Shown one piece after another: positions 1 to 9,110 of a stretch of 64,000 bases of DNA. The stretch's first letter is position 1. Each line of letters starts with the position of its first letter. The notes under the pieces were generated by a model. The model did no database searches, had not been told where the DNA came from, and saw only the letters and a list, made by a program, of their open reading frames with translations. Origin of the DNA: UBA940 sp045613745. Its GTDB lineage: Bacteria; Bacteroidota; Bacteroidia; Bacteroidales; Rikenellaceae. The DNA lies in NCBI GenBank assembly GCA_045613745.1, contig JAZLBP010000013.1, forward strand, positions 155,546 through 219,545, in the 5' to 3' direction. The translations under genes were made by a program, and so were the position numbers.

Positions 1-136
1 CGGCGTGTACCCAGAAATCCTCGCCCGCAATACGAACTTTTGCATCCGAATGCACGGTTTGCGATTGAGCCGACACAGTGGTATGGCCCAACAAGCACGC
101 ACACACGGCTACCATTATACGGATTGCAATTTTCAT
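1..136 (-). CDS. Secreted protein, N-terminal 45 codons only
   Basis: The gene starts with ATG at 136-134 and runs off the left edge. The visible part has a typical Sec signal peptide: basic start, a hydrophobic stretch from about residue 5 to 17, then an SAQ-like cleavage site near residue 24. It is followed by the start of a mature domain containing KVRIAGEDFWVHA. That start resembles LysM-type secreted Bacteroidales proteins, where such a phrase leads into a LysM repeat, but the diagnostic part is outside the window. It lies 9 bases after the exonuclease stop and is probably the last visible gene of the dnaN operon. Confidence 0.7.
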   Translation of the reverse strand, partial: MKIAIRIMVAVCACLLGHTTVSAQSQTVHSDAKVRIAGEDFWVHA

Positions 137-145
137 CTTGTGTTG

Positions 146-919
146 TTATTTTGTACTTTTTGTTCGGAGATATATCTCGGTCAGCACCTTTTTGGTGTAG
201 GCCGGGAAGTTGCTGTTCATCATCCAATCGTAGTAGGTACGTCGCTCGCGGAAAACCTCCTCGACACTACGTCCCTTGTGTTGTCCAAAGGTAAACACCT
301 CGACATCGTTGTCGTCATAAGCAATGAGTCCAGCGAAGTCGGCAGTGCGTTTGTGAGCACTGAAACCTGCCAAAAACTCCACATCATTGACCAGTTCATC
401 GGCATAACGGTCGAGCTGCGACTCCAACACCTCGTAGGTTGCCAAAGTGTCGGCCTCGGCCGAGTGTGCATCGTCAAGCGACTTGCCGCAATAGAATTTG
501 TAGGCAGCCACCAGCGTACGTTGCTCCATCTTGTGGAAGATATTCTGCACGTCGATAAACTTACGCTTCTTGAGATCCACATCTACTCCTGCGCGCAAAA
601 ACTCCTCAACGAGCAGAGGCACGTCAAACTTGTTGGAGTTGAAGCCGCCGAAGTCGCATCCCTCGATGTAGCTGGCCAGCGATTTGGCAATCTGGCGGAA
701 TGTAGGACAATCCTTCACTTCCTCGTCGGTGATTTTGTGCACCGCAGTCGCCTCGGCAGGTATCGGCATCTCGGGATTGATGCGTTTGGTTTTGACCTCG
801 CGGTCGCCATTGGGGAAGACCTTCACCAACGAAATCTCGACGATGCGGTCGTTGGTGATGTCTGTTCCCGTGGTTTCGAGGTCAAAAAATATGATTGGAT
901 TTTTGAGGTTCAGTTTCAT
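146..919 (-). CDS. DEDDh 3'-5' exonuclease (DNA polymerase III epsilon-like)
   Basis: A 257-residue protein of the DnaQ/epsilon exonuclease family, which removes nucleotides from 3' ends using two metal ions. The DEDDh residues are visible: FDLETTGTD near residue 12-20 (Asp and Glu), an Asp in NKFDVPLL near 97, and the His and Asp of DDAHSAEAD near 150-155. The last 50 or so residues (FTFGQHKGRSVEEV..., YDWMM) look like a DUF3820-type tail, which is often fused to such exonucleases in this phylum. It follows dnaN by 11 bases, which supports a DNA-replication or repair role. Whether it is the replicative proofreader or an accessory nuclease cannot be told. Confidence 0.9.
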   Translation of the reverse strand: MKLNLKNPIIFFDLETTGTDITNDRIVEISLVKVFPNGDREVKTKRINPEMPIPAEATAVHKITDEEVKDCPTFRQIAKSLASYIEGCDFGGFNSNKFDVPLLVEEFLRAGVDVDLKKRKFIDVQNIFHKMEQRTLVAAYKFYCGKSLDDAHSAEADTLATYEVLESQLDRYADELVNDVEFLAGFSAHKRTADFAGLIAYDDNDVEVFTFGQHKGRSVEEVFRERRTYYDWMMNSNFPAYTKKVLTEIYLRTKSTK

Positions 920-930
920 TGTTTCTCAGA

Positions 931-2073
931 TTATGCTTTGTCGTCCTCTTGCAACATCATCGGCATCAGCAGCATAAGAATCGACGAAGTGGGAGTCTCG
1001 TCTGCTTCGTACACAGGTTTGAATACACCTGCACGAGTGTGGTCACCCAGCTCAATCGAGATGCATTGAGTGTCGGTGTTCGACAGAATCTCAACAAGGA
1101 AGGTCGATTTGAAGCCGATTACGATGGGCACACCCTCGTACGAGCACGACAGGTTCTCGGTTGCCGACATCGAGTAGTCGCGGTCTTGCGCTACAAGGTT
1201 GATGCGGTTGTCCGAAATGCTGAGTTTGATGAGGTTGGTTGCTTGCGACGAGCAGACAGCCACACGTTTGATACCATTGAGCAGCTCGGTGCGATCAACA
1301 ACCACGATGTTGGGGTTATTTTGAGGAATAACCGAGTTGTATTTGGGGTAGGTACCCTCAATCAGACGGCACACCAGAACGTAGTCACCAAGGTGGAACA
1401 TTGCGTTCTTGTTGTCGAATTGAGTGCGGATAGCGCCCTCCTCTTTGAGCAGAGCGGTTTTAAGCAGGTTGGCGGGTTTCTTGGGCAGGATGAACGATGC
1501 GGTCAGACCCGACTCCAACTGTTGGGTGTATTTCACAAGTTTGTGAGCGTCGGTAGCAACGAAGGTAACCTCGCTGGGCTCGATATTCACAAAGATGCTG
1601 TTCATAACGGGACGCAGCTCGCCATCGGCAGTTGCGAAGATGGTTTTATTGATACCGTCCACCAGCATATCGGCGTCCATATCCAACTCAACTTTTGCGT
1701 CAGACAACATAGGTACGGTGGGATAGCTCAGACCCGACAGACCGGGAATAGAGATTTCACCGGTAGCCCAGCTGATGTTGATTTTCCAGGTGTTGTTGTC
1801 GATTTCGATAGTCAGAGGTTGCTCCGAAAACTCTTTGAGCGTATCCAACATACGTTTGTAGGGGGCAGCCACCACGCCTTCGCTCTCGACGCCGTCAACT
1901 TTCACCTTACCGATGAAGGTTGTGTCGAGGTCCGATGCGGTAACTTTGAGGGTGTCGCCCTGCAACTCGAACAAGAAATAGTCGAGAATAGGCAGAGTGT
2001 TTTTACTGCTGATAACCTTACCTGTTGTCGAGAGTACCGACAACAAAGCCGAACTTGATACTGTAAATTTCAT
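931..2073 (-). CDS. dnaN: DNA polymerase III beta subunit (sliding clamp)
   Basis: A 380-residue protein that matches the bacterial beta clamp over its whole length, slightly longer than the usual 366-374. It forms a ring dimer around DNA and tethers the polymerase. Recognisable stretches are the N-terminal KFTVSSSALLSVLSTTGKVI and the middle part with YPTVPMLSDAKVELD. The C-terminal part contains GVFKPVYEADE, where many clamps have a P-M-R/L motif; the last residues are an acidic LQEDDKA. It is co-oriented with the phosphorylase gene (31-base gap) and the exonuclease (11-base gap), so a shared transcript is likely. Confidence 0.97.
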   Translation of the reverse strand: MKFTVSSSALLSVLSTTGKVISSKNTLPILDYFLFELQGDTLKVTASDLDTTFIGKVKVDGVESEGVVAAPYKRMLDTLKEFSEQPLTIEIDNNTWKINISWATGEISIPGLSGLSYPTVPMLSDAKVELDMDADMLVDGINKTIFATADGELRPVMNSIFVNIEPSEVTFVATDAHKLVKYTQQLESGLTASFILPKKPANLLKTALLKEEGAIRTQFDNKNAMFHLGDYVLVCRLIEGTYPKYNSVIPQNNPNIVVVDRTELLNGIKRVAVCSSQATNLIKLSISDNRINLVAQDRDYSMSATENLSCSYEGVPIVIGFKSTFLVEILSNTDTQCISIELGDHTRAGVFKPVYEADETPTSSILMLLMPMMLQEDDKA

Positions 2074-2104
2074 AGCGCTATATGTGTTTTATTTGTTTTT
2101 CGTT

Positions 2105-2989
2105 CTAATCGTTCAGTGTTGCAAGTTTGTCGAGTGCCATTCGCACCATCTGCTCCACAAAGGGTTTGTAGTCGGTTTGGGCATTACATGCCACCCGTTG
2201 TGCGATTATCGTGCAAATAGTGATGGCGTGGTGTCCGAGCAGCGCTGCGAGTCCCGCAAGTGCCGAGCCCTCCATCTCGTAGTTGGTGATGCGGCGGCCC
2301 TGATACTTCCACTCGGCAATGCGACAGTTGACTTCCTCGCCCATCGCAGGTTGCAGTCGTACCATTCGTCCCTGCGGACCATAGAATCCGGGAGCCGAGA
2401 TTGTGATACCCTCGACGGTGGAGTCGGCAAATAGATTCACCAACTTCTCCGAAGCATTCACAAAGTAGGGCGCAGGGAGCTTACTACTCCACTGCATATG
2501 CTCCACAAAACTCTGCTCCATTGCCAGGTCACACACCTCGTCGCGACCCTCGTAGTAGCCGAGCAGTCCGTCGAAGCCCACCGAAGTGCGGCTCATCAGC
2601 TGTGTACCCACGGGCAAATCCGCTTGCAGCGCACCCGAGGTACCCAAGCGCACCAAAGTCAGAGTCTTGTGCTCGTCCTTGATGGTGCGGCTCTCGAAGT
2701 CCACATTGGCAAGTGCATCGAGCTCGGTGACAACAATATCGATGTTGTCGGCACCGATACCCGTCGAAAGCGCAGTCATTCGTTTTCCCTTGTAACAACC
2801 CGTTACGGCACGAAATTCGCGGCTCTCAACTCTACATTCCACACTGTCAAACATCGCCGACACCATATCCACACGACCCGGGTCACCCACCAAAATGACC
2901 GTATCGGCCAGTTGCGAGGGTTTTAAATGAAGATGGAATACAGAACCATCTGCATTGATAATCAACTCGGAAGGAGGAATGATTCTCAT
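2105..2989 (-). CDS. Nucleoside phosphorylase (uridine phosphorylase-like)
   Basis: A 294-residue PNP/UDP-family enzyme that would split a nucleoside with phosphate into base and (deoxy)ribose-1-phosphate. The phosphate-binding ILVGDPGRVD motif is near residue 35-45, and the family signature ending in YEMEGSALAGLA, with the ribose-contacting Glu, is near residue 238. The sequence is closer to uridine phosphorylases than to DeoD. The ATG at 2989 is preferred over a GTG three codons earlier. It is divergent from the mutase gene at 3089 and is the first gene of the dnaN group. Exact base specificity cannot be read from the sequence. Confidence 0.88.
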   Translation of the reverse strand: MRIIPPSELIINADGSVFHLHLKPSQLADTVILVGDPGRVDMVSAMFDSVECRVESREFRAVTGCYKGKRMTALSTGIGADNIDIVVTELDALANVDFESRTIKDEHKTLTLVRLGTSGALQADLPVGTQLMSRTSVGFDGLLGYYEGRDEVCDLAMEQSFVEHMQWSSKLPAPYFVNASEKLVNLFADSTVEGITISAPGFYGPQGRMVRLQPAMGEEVNCRIAEWKYQGRRITNYEMEGSALAGLAALLGHHAITICTIIAQRVACNAQTDYKPFVEQMVRMALDKLATLND

Positions 2990-3004
2990 AATGTACACTT
3001 TTTA

Positions 3005-3036
3005 TTTTGGCATATCGCCAAAAATTACTACCTTGC
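3005..3036 (+). promoter_or_regulatory. Candidate Bacteroidetes promoter for glmM-like gene
   Basis: TTTTG at 3005-3009 is followed after 19 bases by TACCTTGC at 3029-3036, close to the TTTG/TAnnTTTG pattern. It would give a leader of about 45 bases before the ATG at 3089. The -7 box has one mismatch. Confidence 0.5.
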
Positions 3037-3088
3037 AAGTAATTTACAAAAATAACAATTATTTACAATAATTCAAAATATCCAACCA

Positions 3089-4477
3089 ATGACTTTAATC
3101 AAATCTATTTCGGGTATCCGTGGAACCATCGGCGGAGCCATCGGAGAGAACCTCACACCCATTGATGTGGTGAAGTTCACAGCCGCGTATGCCCGTTTCA
3201 TTGCAGAAAGTTACGGCAAGGACAAAATCACCATCGTGGTGGGTCGCGACGCCCGTCTGTCGGGTCAAATGGTGGCCGATCTTATCGAGGGAACACTCAT
3301 TGGTTGCGGCGCGGATGTGATTGATTTGGGACTGTGCACAACCCCCGGAACGGAGTTGGCTGTGACCGCCTACAATGCCGACGGAGGTATCATCATCACC
3401 GCAAGCCACAACCCCAAACAATGGAACGCACTGAAACTGCTAAACGCCAAAGGCGAGTTTCTGAACGATACCGAGGGTAAACGCGTGCTGGCTATCGCTG
3501 CCGAGGATGCCTACAACTTTGTGGAGATTGACTCCATCGGCAAGGTCATCCTGCGCACCAACTTCGACCAAGCACACATCGACTCGGTGCTGGGTCTGAA
3601 TCTCGTTGACGTCGAGGCGGTTAAGGCCAAGAAATTCAAAGTGGTGGTTGATGCCGTAAACTCTGTGGGTGGCGTTGTCATCCCCGAGTTGTTGCGTCAG
3701 ATGGGTGCCGAGGTTATCTGCCTGAATTGCACCCCCGACGGCAATTTTGCCCACAACCCCGAGCCCATTCCCGCCAACCTAACCGAGATTTCGGAGGCTG
3801 TGCGCACCAATGGTGCCGACCTGGGTATTGTTGTTGACCCCGACGTTGACCGCCTGGCACTTGTGTGCGAGGACGGCTCGATGTTCGGCGAGGAGTACAC
3901 GCTGGTTGCCGTTGCCGACTACGTTTTGTCGAAGACTCCCGGCAACACCGTATCGAACCTCAGCTCGTCGCGCGCACTACGTGATGTGACCGTGTCTCGT
4001 GGCGGCGAGTACAGCGCAGCAGCCGTAGGCGAGGTGAACGTAACCACCGAAATGAAACGCACAGGCGCTATCATCGGCGGCGAGGGTAACGGCGGAATTA
4101 TCTACCCCGAGTCGCACTACGGACGCGATGCACTAGTAGGTGTGGCTCTGTTCCTGACCCTGCTTGCCGAGCGAGGCGTGAGTATGACCGAGTTGAAGGC
4201 TTCGTATCCCCAATACGAAATCTCGAAAAACCGCATCGACCTCACCCCCGACATCGACGTGGACGCAGTGTTGGCACAGATGAAGGAGAAATACTCTGGC
4301 GAGAAGGTTACCGACATCGACGGAGTGAAAATCGACTTCCCCACCGAGTGGGTACACCTGCGCAAGAGCAACACCGAGCCCATCATCCGTATTTACAGCG
4401 AGAGCGCCACTATGGAGGCTGCCGACGCACTGGCCGAGCGCATTATGGCCGATATCAAACAAATATGCAACCTTTAA
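3089..4477 (+). CDS. glmM: Phosphoglucosamine/phosphohexose mutase
   Basis: A 462-residue alpha-D-phosphohexomutase. All four family sites are present. The catalytic serine loop TASHNPKQWNALK is near residue 105. The metal-binding DPDVDRLAL is near 250, and the sugar-binding GEGNGGII is near 335. The phosphate-binding RKSNTEPIIRIYSE is near 430. The N-terminal SISGIRGTIGG is typical of the Bacteroidetes enzyme annotated as GlmM, which makes glucosamine-1-phosphate for peptidoglycan and LPS. A phosphomannomutase/phosphoglucomutase activity cannot be excluded. It is 13 bases ahead of the dipeptidase gene. Confidence 0.9.
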   Translation: MTLIKSISGIRGTIGGAIGENLTPIDVVKFTAAYARFIAESYGKDKITIVVGRDARLSGQMVADLIEGTLIGCGADVIDLGLCTTPGTELAVTAYNADGGIIITASHNPKQWNALKLLNAKGEFLNDTEGKRVLAIAAEDAYNFVEIDSIGKVILRTNFDQAHIDSVLGLNLVDVEAVKAKKFKVVVDAVNSVGGVVIPELLRQMGAEVICLNCTPDGNFAHNPEPIPANLTEISEAVRTNGADLGIVVDPDVDRLALVCEDGSMFGEEYTLVAVADYVLSKTPGNTVSNLSSSRALRDVTVSRGGEYSAAAVGEVNVTTEMKRTGAIIGGEGNGGIIYPESHYGRDALVGVALFLTLLAERGVSMTELKASYPQYEISKNRIDLTPDIDVDAVLAQMKEKYSGEKVTDIDGVKIDFPTEWVHLRKSNTEPIIRIYSESATMEAADALAERIMADIKQICNL

Positions 4478-4490
4478 CACACTTCCTGAT

Positions 4491-5849
4491 ATGAAACAAC
4501 AAGAGTATATCAATCAGAACAGCGAGCGCTTTATGAGTGAGCTGTTTGACCTGTTGCGAATCCCTTCGATCAGCGCACAAAGCGCCCACAAAGCCGATAT
4601 GGTACGTTGTGCCGAGTGGCTGCGCGAGGCCCTGCTCAAATCGGGCGCACAAAAGGCCGAGGTTATGCCCACCGAGGGTAACCCCGTGGTGTATGCCGAG
4701 CGCATCATCGACCCCGCCAAACCCACTGTACTGGTTTATGGCCACTACGACGTTATGCCCGTTGACCCCCGCGAGGAGTGGCGTACCGAACCCTTTGAGC
4801 CCGTCATCAAAGACGGTCGCATCTGGGGCCGCGGTGCCGACGACGACAAGGGACAACTCTATATGCACGCCAAGGCTTTCGAGACTATGGTTGCCACCGA
4901 TACCCTGCCCTGCAACGTGAAGTTTATGTTGGAGGGTGAGGAGGAGATTGGCTCGCCCAGCCTCTACAAATGGTGCGCCGACAACAAAGAGATGCTCTCG
5001 GCCGATGTAATTCTGGTTTCGGACACCTCGATGCTCGGTATGGAGACTCCCAGCATCACCTGCGGTCTGCGTGGTCTGGCCTATATGCAGGTGGAGGTTC
5101 AAGGCCCCAACAAAGACCTTCACTCGGGTCTGTTCGGAGGAGCTGTTGCCAACCCCGCAAACGTGCTGACCAAACTCATCGCATCGCTGGTTGACGAGAA
5201 CGGTCACATCACCATCCCCGGTTTCTACGACGATGTTCGCCTGCTCACCCCTGAGGAGCGCGAGGCTTTCAACAGCGCACCCTTCGACATCGAGCGCTAC
5301 AAGAGCAACATCGACATCGCCGAGGTAGAGGGCGAGGCAGGCTTCTCGACTATGGAGCGCACAGGCGTTCGTCCTTCGCTGGATGTGAACGGTATCTGGG
5401 GCGGCTACATCGAGGAGGGTACCAAAACCATCATCCCCGCCAAGGCTTCGGCCAAGATTTCGATGCGCCTTGTTCCCAACCAAGACTATGTTAAAATCGG
5501 CGAGTTGTTCGAGAAACATTTCCGCGCCATTGCTCCCGCCAGCGTCAAGGTTAAGGTGGAGGCTCTGCACGGCGGTGCTCCCTATGTGACCCCGACCGAT
5601 ATGCCCGCCTACCGCGCTGCCGAGAAGGCTGTGGAGGATGTGTTCGGCAAGAAACCCCTGCCCTTCTACTCGGGTGGCAGTATCCCCATCATCAGCGGCT
5701 TCGAGAAGATTCTGGGCATCAAATCGGTGCTTATGGGCTTCGGCTTGGACATCGACGCAATCCACTCGCCCAACGAGAGTTACGGCGTGGAGAACTTCTA
5801 CAAAGGTATCCAAACCATTGTTAAATTCTACGACTACTTCGCAAAGTAG
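4491..5849 (+). CDS. M20 family dipeptidase
   Basis: A 452-residue zinc peptidase of the M20 (PepV/carnosinase-like) family with no signal peptide, so cytoplasmic. Metal ligands and catalytic residues can be seen in order: His in YGHYDVMPVDP near 83, Asp in GRGADDDKGQLYMH near 117, the Glu pair in LEGEEEIGSPSL near 150, Asp in VSDTSML near 178, and a late His in DAIHSPNES near 425. The dimerisation/lid segment begins at LHSGLFGGAVANP. It probably hydrolyses short peptides imported after outer proteolysis. It shares a transcript with the mutase and ends at a strong terminator. Confidence 0.92.
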   Translation: MKQQEYINQNSERFMSELFDLLRIPSISAQSAHKADMVRCAEWLREALLKSGAQKAEVMPTEGNPVVYAERIIDPAKPTVLVYGHYDVMPVDPREEWRTEPFEPVIKDGRIWGRGADDDKGQLYMHAKAFETMVATDTLPCNVKFMLEGEEEIGSPSLYKWCADNKEMLSADVILVSDTSMLGMETPSITCGLRGLAYMQVEVQGPNKDLHSGLFGGAVANPANVLTKLIASLVDENGHITIPGFYDDVRLLTPEEREAFNSAPFDIERYKSNIDIAEVEGEAGFSTMERTGVRPSLDVNGIWGGYIEEGTKTIIPAKASAKISMRLVPNQDYVKIGELFEKHFRAIAPASVKVKVEALHGGAPYVTPTDMPAYRAAEKAVEDVFGKKPLPFYSGGSIPIISGFEKILGIKSVLMGFGLDIDAIHSPNESYGVENFYKGIQTIVKFYDYFAK

Positions 5850-5872
5850 AATCCGACCTCTCGGTTATAAAC

Positions 5873-5909
5873 AAGAGGCTGTATGTGCGTGCACATACAG
5901 CCTCTTTTC
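5873..5909 (+). terminator. Rho-independent terminator after the M20 gene
   Basis: A perfect 16-base inverted repeat (arms 5873-5888 and 5891-5906, AAGAGGCTGTATGTGC type) is followed by a short T run. It ends the mutase-dipeptidase unit. Confidence 0.85.
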
Positions 5910-5930
5910 ATTTCTTACGGGACAACGAAA

Positions 5931-5957
5931 ATGGAGCGCCCTTTCGGAACGCTCCAT
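5931..5957. repeat. Short hairpin
   Basis: Perfect 8-base inverted repeat ATGGAGCG/CGCTCCAT (5931-5938, 5950-5957) with an 11-base loop, between the dipeptidase terminator and the long inverted repeat. It may be a second barrier to read-through. Confidence 0.5.
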
Positions 5958-5965
5958 CTCTCATA

Positions 5966-6090
5966 TAGAATGTGTATAATTTGAGGGATTTCAAGGCTTG
6001 CGAAGTTTGACAAACCGCAGCATACTAATCGTATGTGAGGATTTGGCTAACTTCGCGTAACGCTGAAATCACCAAATTAGACGCATTCTA
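5966..6090. repeat. 125-base imperfect inverted repeat closing the M60 array
   Basis: The arms of about 60 bases (from TAGAATGTGT at 5966 inward; from GCATTCTA ending at 6090 inward) fold back on a 5-base loop near 6026-6030. They are broken by small bulges and mismatches: TAGAATG-GT, AATTTG, GATTTCA, GCGAAGTT and CATAC match across the axis. The right arm includes the stop codon of the last M60 gene (6088-6090). The size and mismatch pattern resemble a dispersed palindromic repeat rather than a simple terminator. Other genomic copies cannot be checked from here. Confidence 0.8.
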
Positions 6091-9042
6091 CTTTGCCTCG
6101 TGCCATACGCCATACACATCGACACCATAGTATTTAGCGCCGTCAAGTGCAGGGGTATTAGACTCGGTTTTGCTCTTCTTGTTTTTACCCACAGTGCAAT
6201 AGTAAACCTCCGAGTTAGCACCGATATTACCATCTCTGTCAGCCCACGAGAACTCGTTCCACTCGGTGAATACGAATGCAGCCTCGGCAGCATCGCGTAC
6301 ACCATAGAGCTTGCCATCGGTACCCTCAACCACATAAGCTACGCAGTTCTCCCAGCCTTGGAAGTGGTATTTGGTAGTCTTCTTGGTGTGAGCCACCTTA
6401 CCTACAGTAGCCGCAACGGGTTGTTTGTAGAGGCCGATGTTTTTCTCGGTGATGAAGTGGATAGGTTGCTCAGGCTTGGGATATTGAGCCATATGTTCAC
6501 GAGCCTTGTCGATACGCGCTTTGGTGATATTCACTTGGCACTTACCGTAGTCGTTGAACCAAACGCCCTCGACGGGAGTAAGGAATCCCCAACGCTCGAA
6601 GAACTCGGTCATATCGAGTTTGGCAACGTCGCTCACCAGCTCACAGAAACGCAACATAGCCTCCTCGTCCGACATAGTAGTACAATCAGGGTAGTTACGA
6701 ACGGTGTGATAGATGGTGGGATAGAAGTCGGTCATACCCTTAACCTCGGTGAAGTAGAGGTAGAGTTGCCAGAAGGGAACCACTTTCAGGTAGTAAGCCT
6801 CGTCCCACGAACCAACCAGAACGTGCGAACATCCACGAGCCATAATATCGGAGAATGCACCCCAGAAACCAACGTGCTCGGAGTTGGTACTCAATTGAGT
6901 TTGGCCATTGAGTTTGAACTGAACGTATGCCGAACAGATGTTGTTGGTTACCTCCGAGGTACCAATCCATTTCAGACCATTACGCACTTGGTTGACGTGA
7001 CCCATCTCGTGAGCAATACCCCAGCAACCGCGGCGGGCGTGGTAGTAGTCAAGCACGGTGAGTTGGCAATCCCAGCTCGAAACGTCGTAACCTGTCTCGT
7101 ACGAACCTGCATACATATACGAGCCACCATAGCGACCTACCATACGCATACGGTTGGCGTGGGCACCTGTATTGTAGAGGTGGTGACCTTGCAGTTGCTC
7201 TTCGAGCCATACGATGCTATCCAGCACTTGAATCAAGTCCATAGCGCGAACACCATCGCGAGTGTGTTGTTGAATCAGATCCGAGCCAAAGGTCATCACA
7301 ACCTCGGGGCTACGCATATCCATATGGGGATAAATCGAGAGTTCCTCGTTGGCGGTTGCAATTGACTTGTTCAGCATCTCCTCAAAACGCTCCTTGCCGT
7401 GCATCTCCGAATCCCAGTAGCCGTTCACCTCGCCATCAATGAAGTTAACTTTGATGTCAACCTTCGAGTTCGAGAAGTACTCCAAGTAGCACAGACCGCC
7501 ATAGAAACGCTCGCTCTCGGGTTTGTTCTCAGGAATGGTGATGTGGTTGATACCAGTGCGCAGGTTGTAACTTTGACTGCTGCAACCCCAGTGAGCCTCG
7601 TGGCGGTTAGAGTAGTCTTTGTAGCGCCATTTGTATTGGTTTACTACCAGACGGGGGCTCACATCCTGACGACCATCATCCGAAACGCACACGGTGTAGG
7701 TGCGACCGGGATAGAACAGAATACCAGTCACGTTATCCAACTTCGAGTAGGTCGAAGTATGGTACTTCTCGGCGTCAACGTCGGGGTGTTGGTAGGTGTG
7801 GTAGTTAGCCACGCGGAACTCGTTGTCCTTGGCGTCACGATAGAGCATAATCTCGGCAATCGCGCGCAGGGTCGAGTCTTGAATCTTGTCAAGGTCAGCA
7901 TCCGAGAATTTGGGATTCTTGAACACCGAGCACGACTCATCCTCAAACAGCTCGATAGGTTTGTAGTAAACGTCATCCGAGTAGTAGAACTCAATCTCCG
8001 AAGCACCTGCCAGCAGACCTTTGGTCACGCTGCGGCCTTTTGCAGTCTTAACCTCGATTACAACCTCTACTACGCCAATCAGCGATTGGCCGAAGTCGAG
8101 AATCTGTTTGCCATCCTTCATACCGAAGTCAAAGTCACCCAGGGTCTCGTATTTTTTGCCGTTTTCAAGTTTGTACTTAACCGAGAACTCACCCCATTGG
8201 CCGTAGTCGGGACTGGGGAAGTACTCCATATAGTCGATACGATAGCGACCATCAAACACGAAGGTCAGCACCGCATTCTCCTCGATACCTGCGTTGGGGC
8301 ACGACCAATAGGTGTCGAGGTTGTTGTCGAACACATTGGTGATGTCATAGCCTTTGCGCGAGTCACCCTCATAGATAACCTCGGTGTAGGGAACAAAGCA
8401 AGACTCGTTGTCGCGAATACGCACGGGCTCTGCGGCAGCAGCCTGCACAACCTCGATTGTTGCATTCAGCGAGTAGTCGGTCGAAATCTTAACAGTAGCC
8501 TTACGCTCCTCGACAGTGGGGTTTTGTGCAGCGGTGATAGTCACGCCATCCTCTCCTTGGGTCAAGGTCAGCCAATCGGCAGTTACGGCAGCTTCCCACT
8601 CAACGTTCGAGGTAACCGAAACAGTTTGCTCGCCACCCTCGCTTGCAAACTCAACCTTGGTAGGCTCCACAACAAGTGCAGGAGCAACACCCAGTTGGCT
8701 TACAACAAGTTCAGCAGTAGCGGTTTGACCCGAAACATAGACAATAGTCTCGCGGCTCTCGTCCGAGAAGTTGTCGGTTACAGACAGCAGGATAGCAATC
8801 GAGTCAGCCTCGATTTTCTCGATAGTCAACCAATCTGCATCAACAGCAACAACATCCCATTCGGTGCAGTTCATCAGCACAACCTCAACAGCTTGAGGCT
8901 CGGCATCCACTGCTTGGAATGTCACGCTCTCGGCCATCAATTCGATAGACTCCTTGATGGTGGGGCCTTGGGGCTCGGGCGTGTCTTTACAACCTACAAA
9001 GGCTGCAGCCACCGCCAAAAACATCAAAATGTATTTTTTCAT
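6088..9042 (-). CDS. M60-like metallopeptidase lipoprotein 1 (BACON x2, F5/8C)
   Basis: A 984-residue surface lipoprotein, sixth and last in transcription order. The lipobox ends at Cys18 (FVGC), followed by KDTPEP, whose acidic residue suits Bacteroidetes surface export. Two BACON domains (about 30-118 and 120-205) precede an F5/8-type C discoidin domain (about 215-365) and the M60-like region. The zinc site HEMGH is at residues 678-682, with the third ligand Glu after 14 more residues (HExxH-X14-E). A beta-rich tail follows from about 880. M60-like enzymes such as BT4244 cut O-glycosylated proteins including mucin. It is closest to its upstream neighbour, which has the same length. Confidence 0.93.
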   Translation of the reverse strand: MKKYILMFLAVAAAFVGCKDTPEPQGPTIKESIELMAESVTFQAVDAEPQAVEVVLMNCTEWDVVAVDADWLTIEKIEADSIAILLSVTDNFSDESRETIVYVSGQTATAELVVSQLGVAPALVVEPTKVEFASEGGEQTVSVTSNVEWEAAVTADWLTLTQGEDGVTITAAQNPTVEERKATVKISTDYSLNATIEVVQAAAAEPVRIRDNESCFVPYTEVIYEGDSRKGYDITNVFDNNLDTYWSCPNAGIEENAVLTFVFDGRYRIDYMEYFPSPDYGQWGEFSVKYKLENGKKYETLGDFDFGMKDGKQILDFGQSLIGVVEVVIEVKTAKGRSVTKGLLAGASEIEFYYSDDVYYKPIELFEDESCSVFKNPKFSDADLDKIQDSTLRAIAEIMLYRDAKDNEFRVANYHTYQHPDVDAEKYHTSTYSKLDNVTGILFYPGRTYTVCVSDDGRQDVSPRLVVNQYKWRYKDYSNRHEAHWGCSSQSYNLRTGINHITIPENKPESERFYGGLCYLEYFSNSKVDIKVNFIDGEVNGYWDSEMHGKERFEEMLNKSIATANEELSIYPHMDMRSPEVVMTFGSDLIQQHTRDGVRAMDLIQVLDSIVWLEEQLQGHHLYNTGAHANRMRMVGRYGGSYMYAGSYETGYDVSSWDCQLTVLDYYHARRGCWGIAHEMGHVNQVRNGLKWIGTSEVTNNICSAYVQFKLNGQTQLSTNSEHVGFWGAFSDIMARGCSHVLVGSWDEAYYLKVVPFWQLYLYFTEVKGMTDFYPTIYHTVRNYPDCTTMSDEEAMLRFCELVSDVAKLDMTEFFERWGFLTPVEGVWFNDYGKCQVNITKARIDKAREHMAQYPKPEQPIHFITEKNIGLYKQPVAATVGKVAHTKKTTKYHFQGWENCVAYVVEGTDGKLYGVRDAAEAAFVFTEWNEFSWADRDGNIGANSEVYYCTVGKNKKSKTESNTPALDGAKYYGVDVYGVWHEAK

Positions 9043-9068
9043 CTCTCTTTTAGTGTTGTTATAGGTAA

Positions 9069-9099
9069 CGGTAGGTCTGCGCTGAGCGCAAACCTACCG
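9069..9099 (-). promoter_or_regulatory. Intergenic hairpin between M60 genes 2 and 1
   Basis: Arms CGGTAGGTCTGCGCT (9069-9083) and AGCGCAAACCTACCG (9085-9099) pair over 15 bases with one wobble. No T run follows on the minus strand, so it may be a processing or stabilising stem rather than a full terminator. Confidence 0.65.
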
Positions 9100-9110
9100 C
9101 ATCTGTTTTG

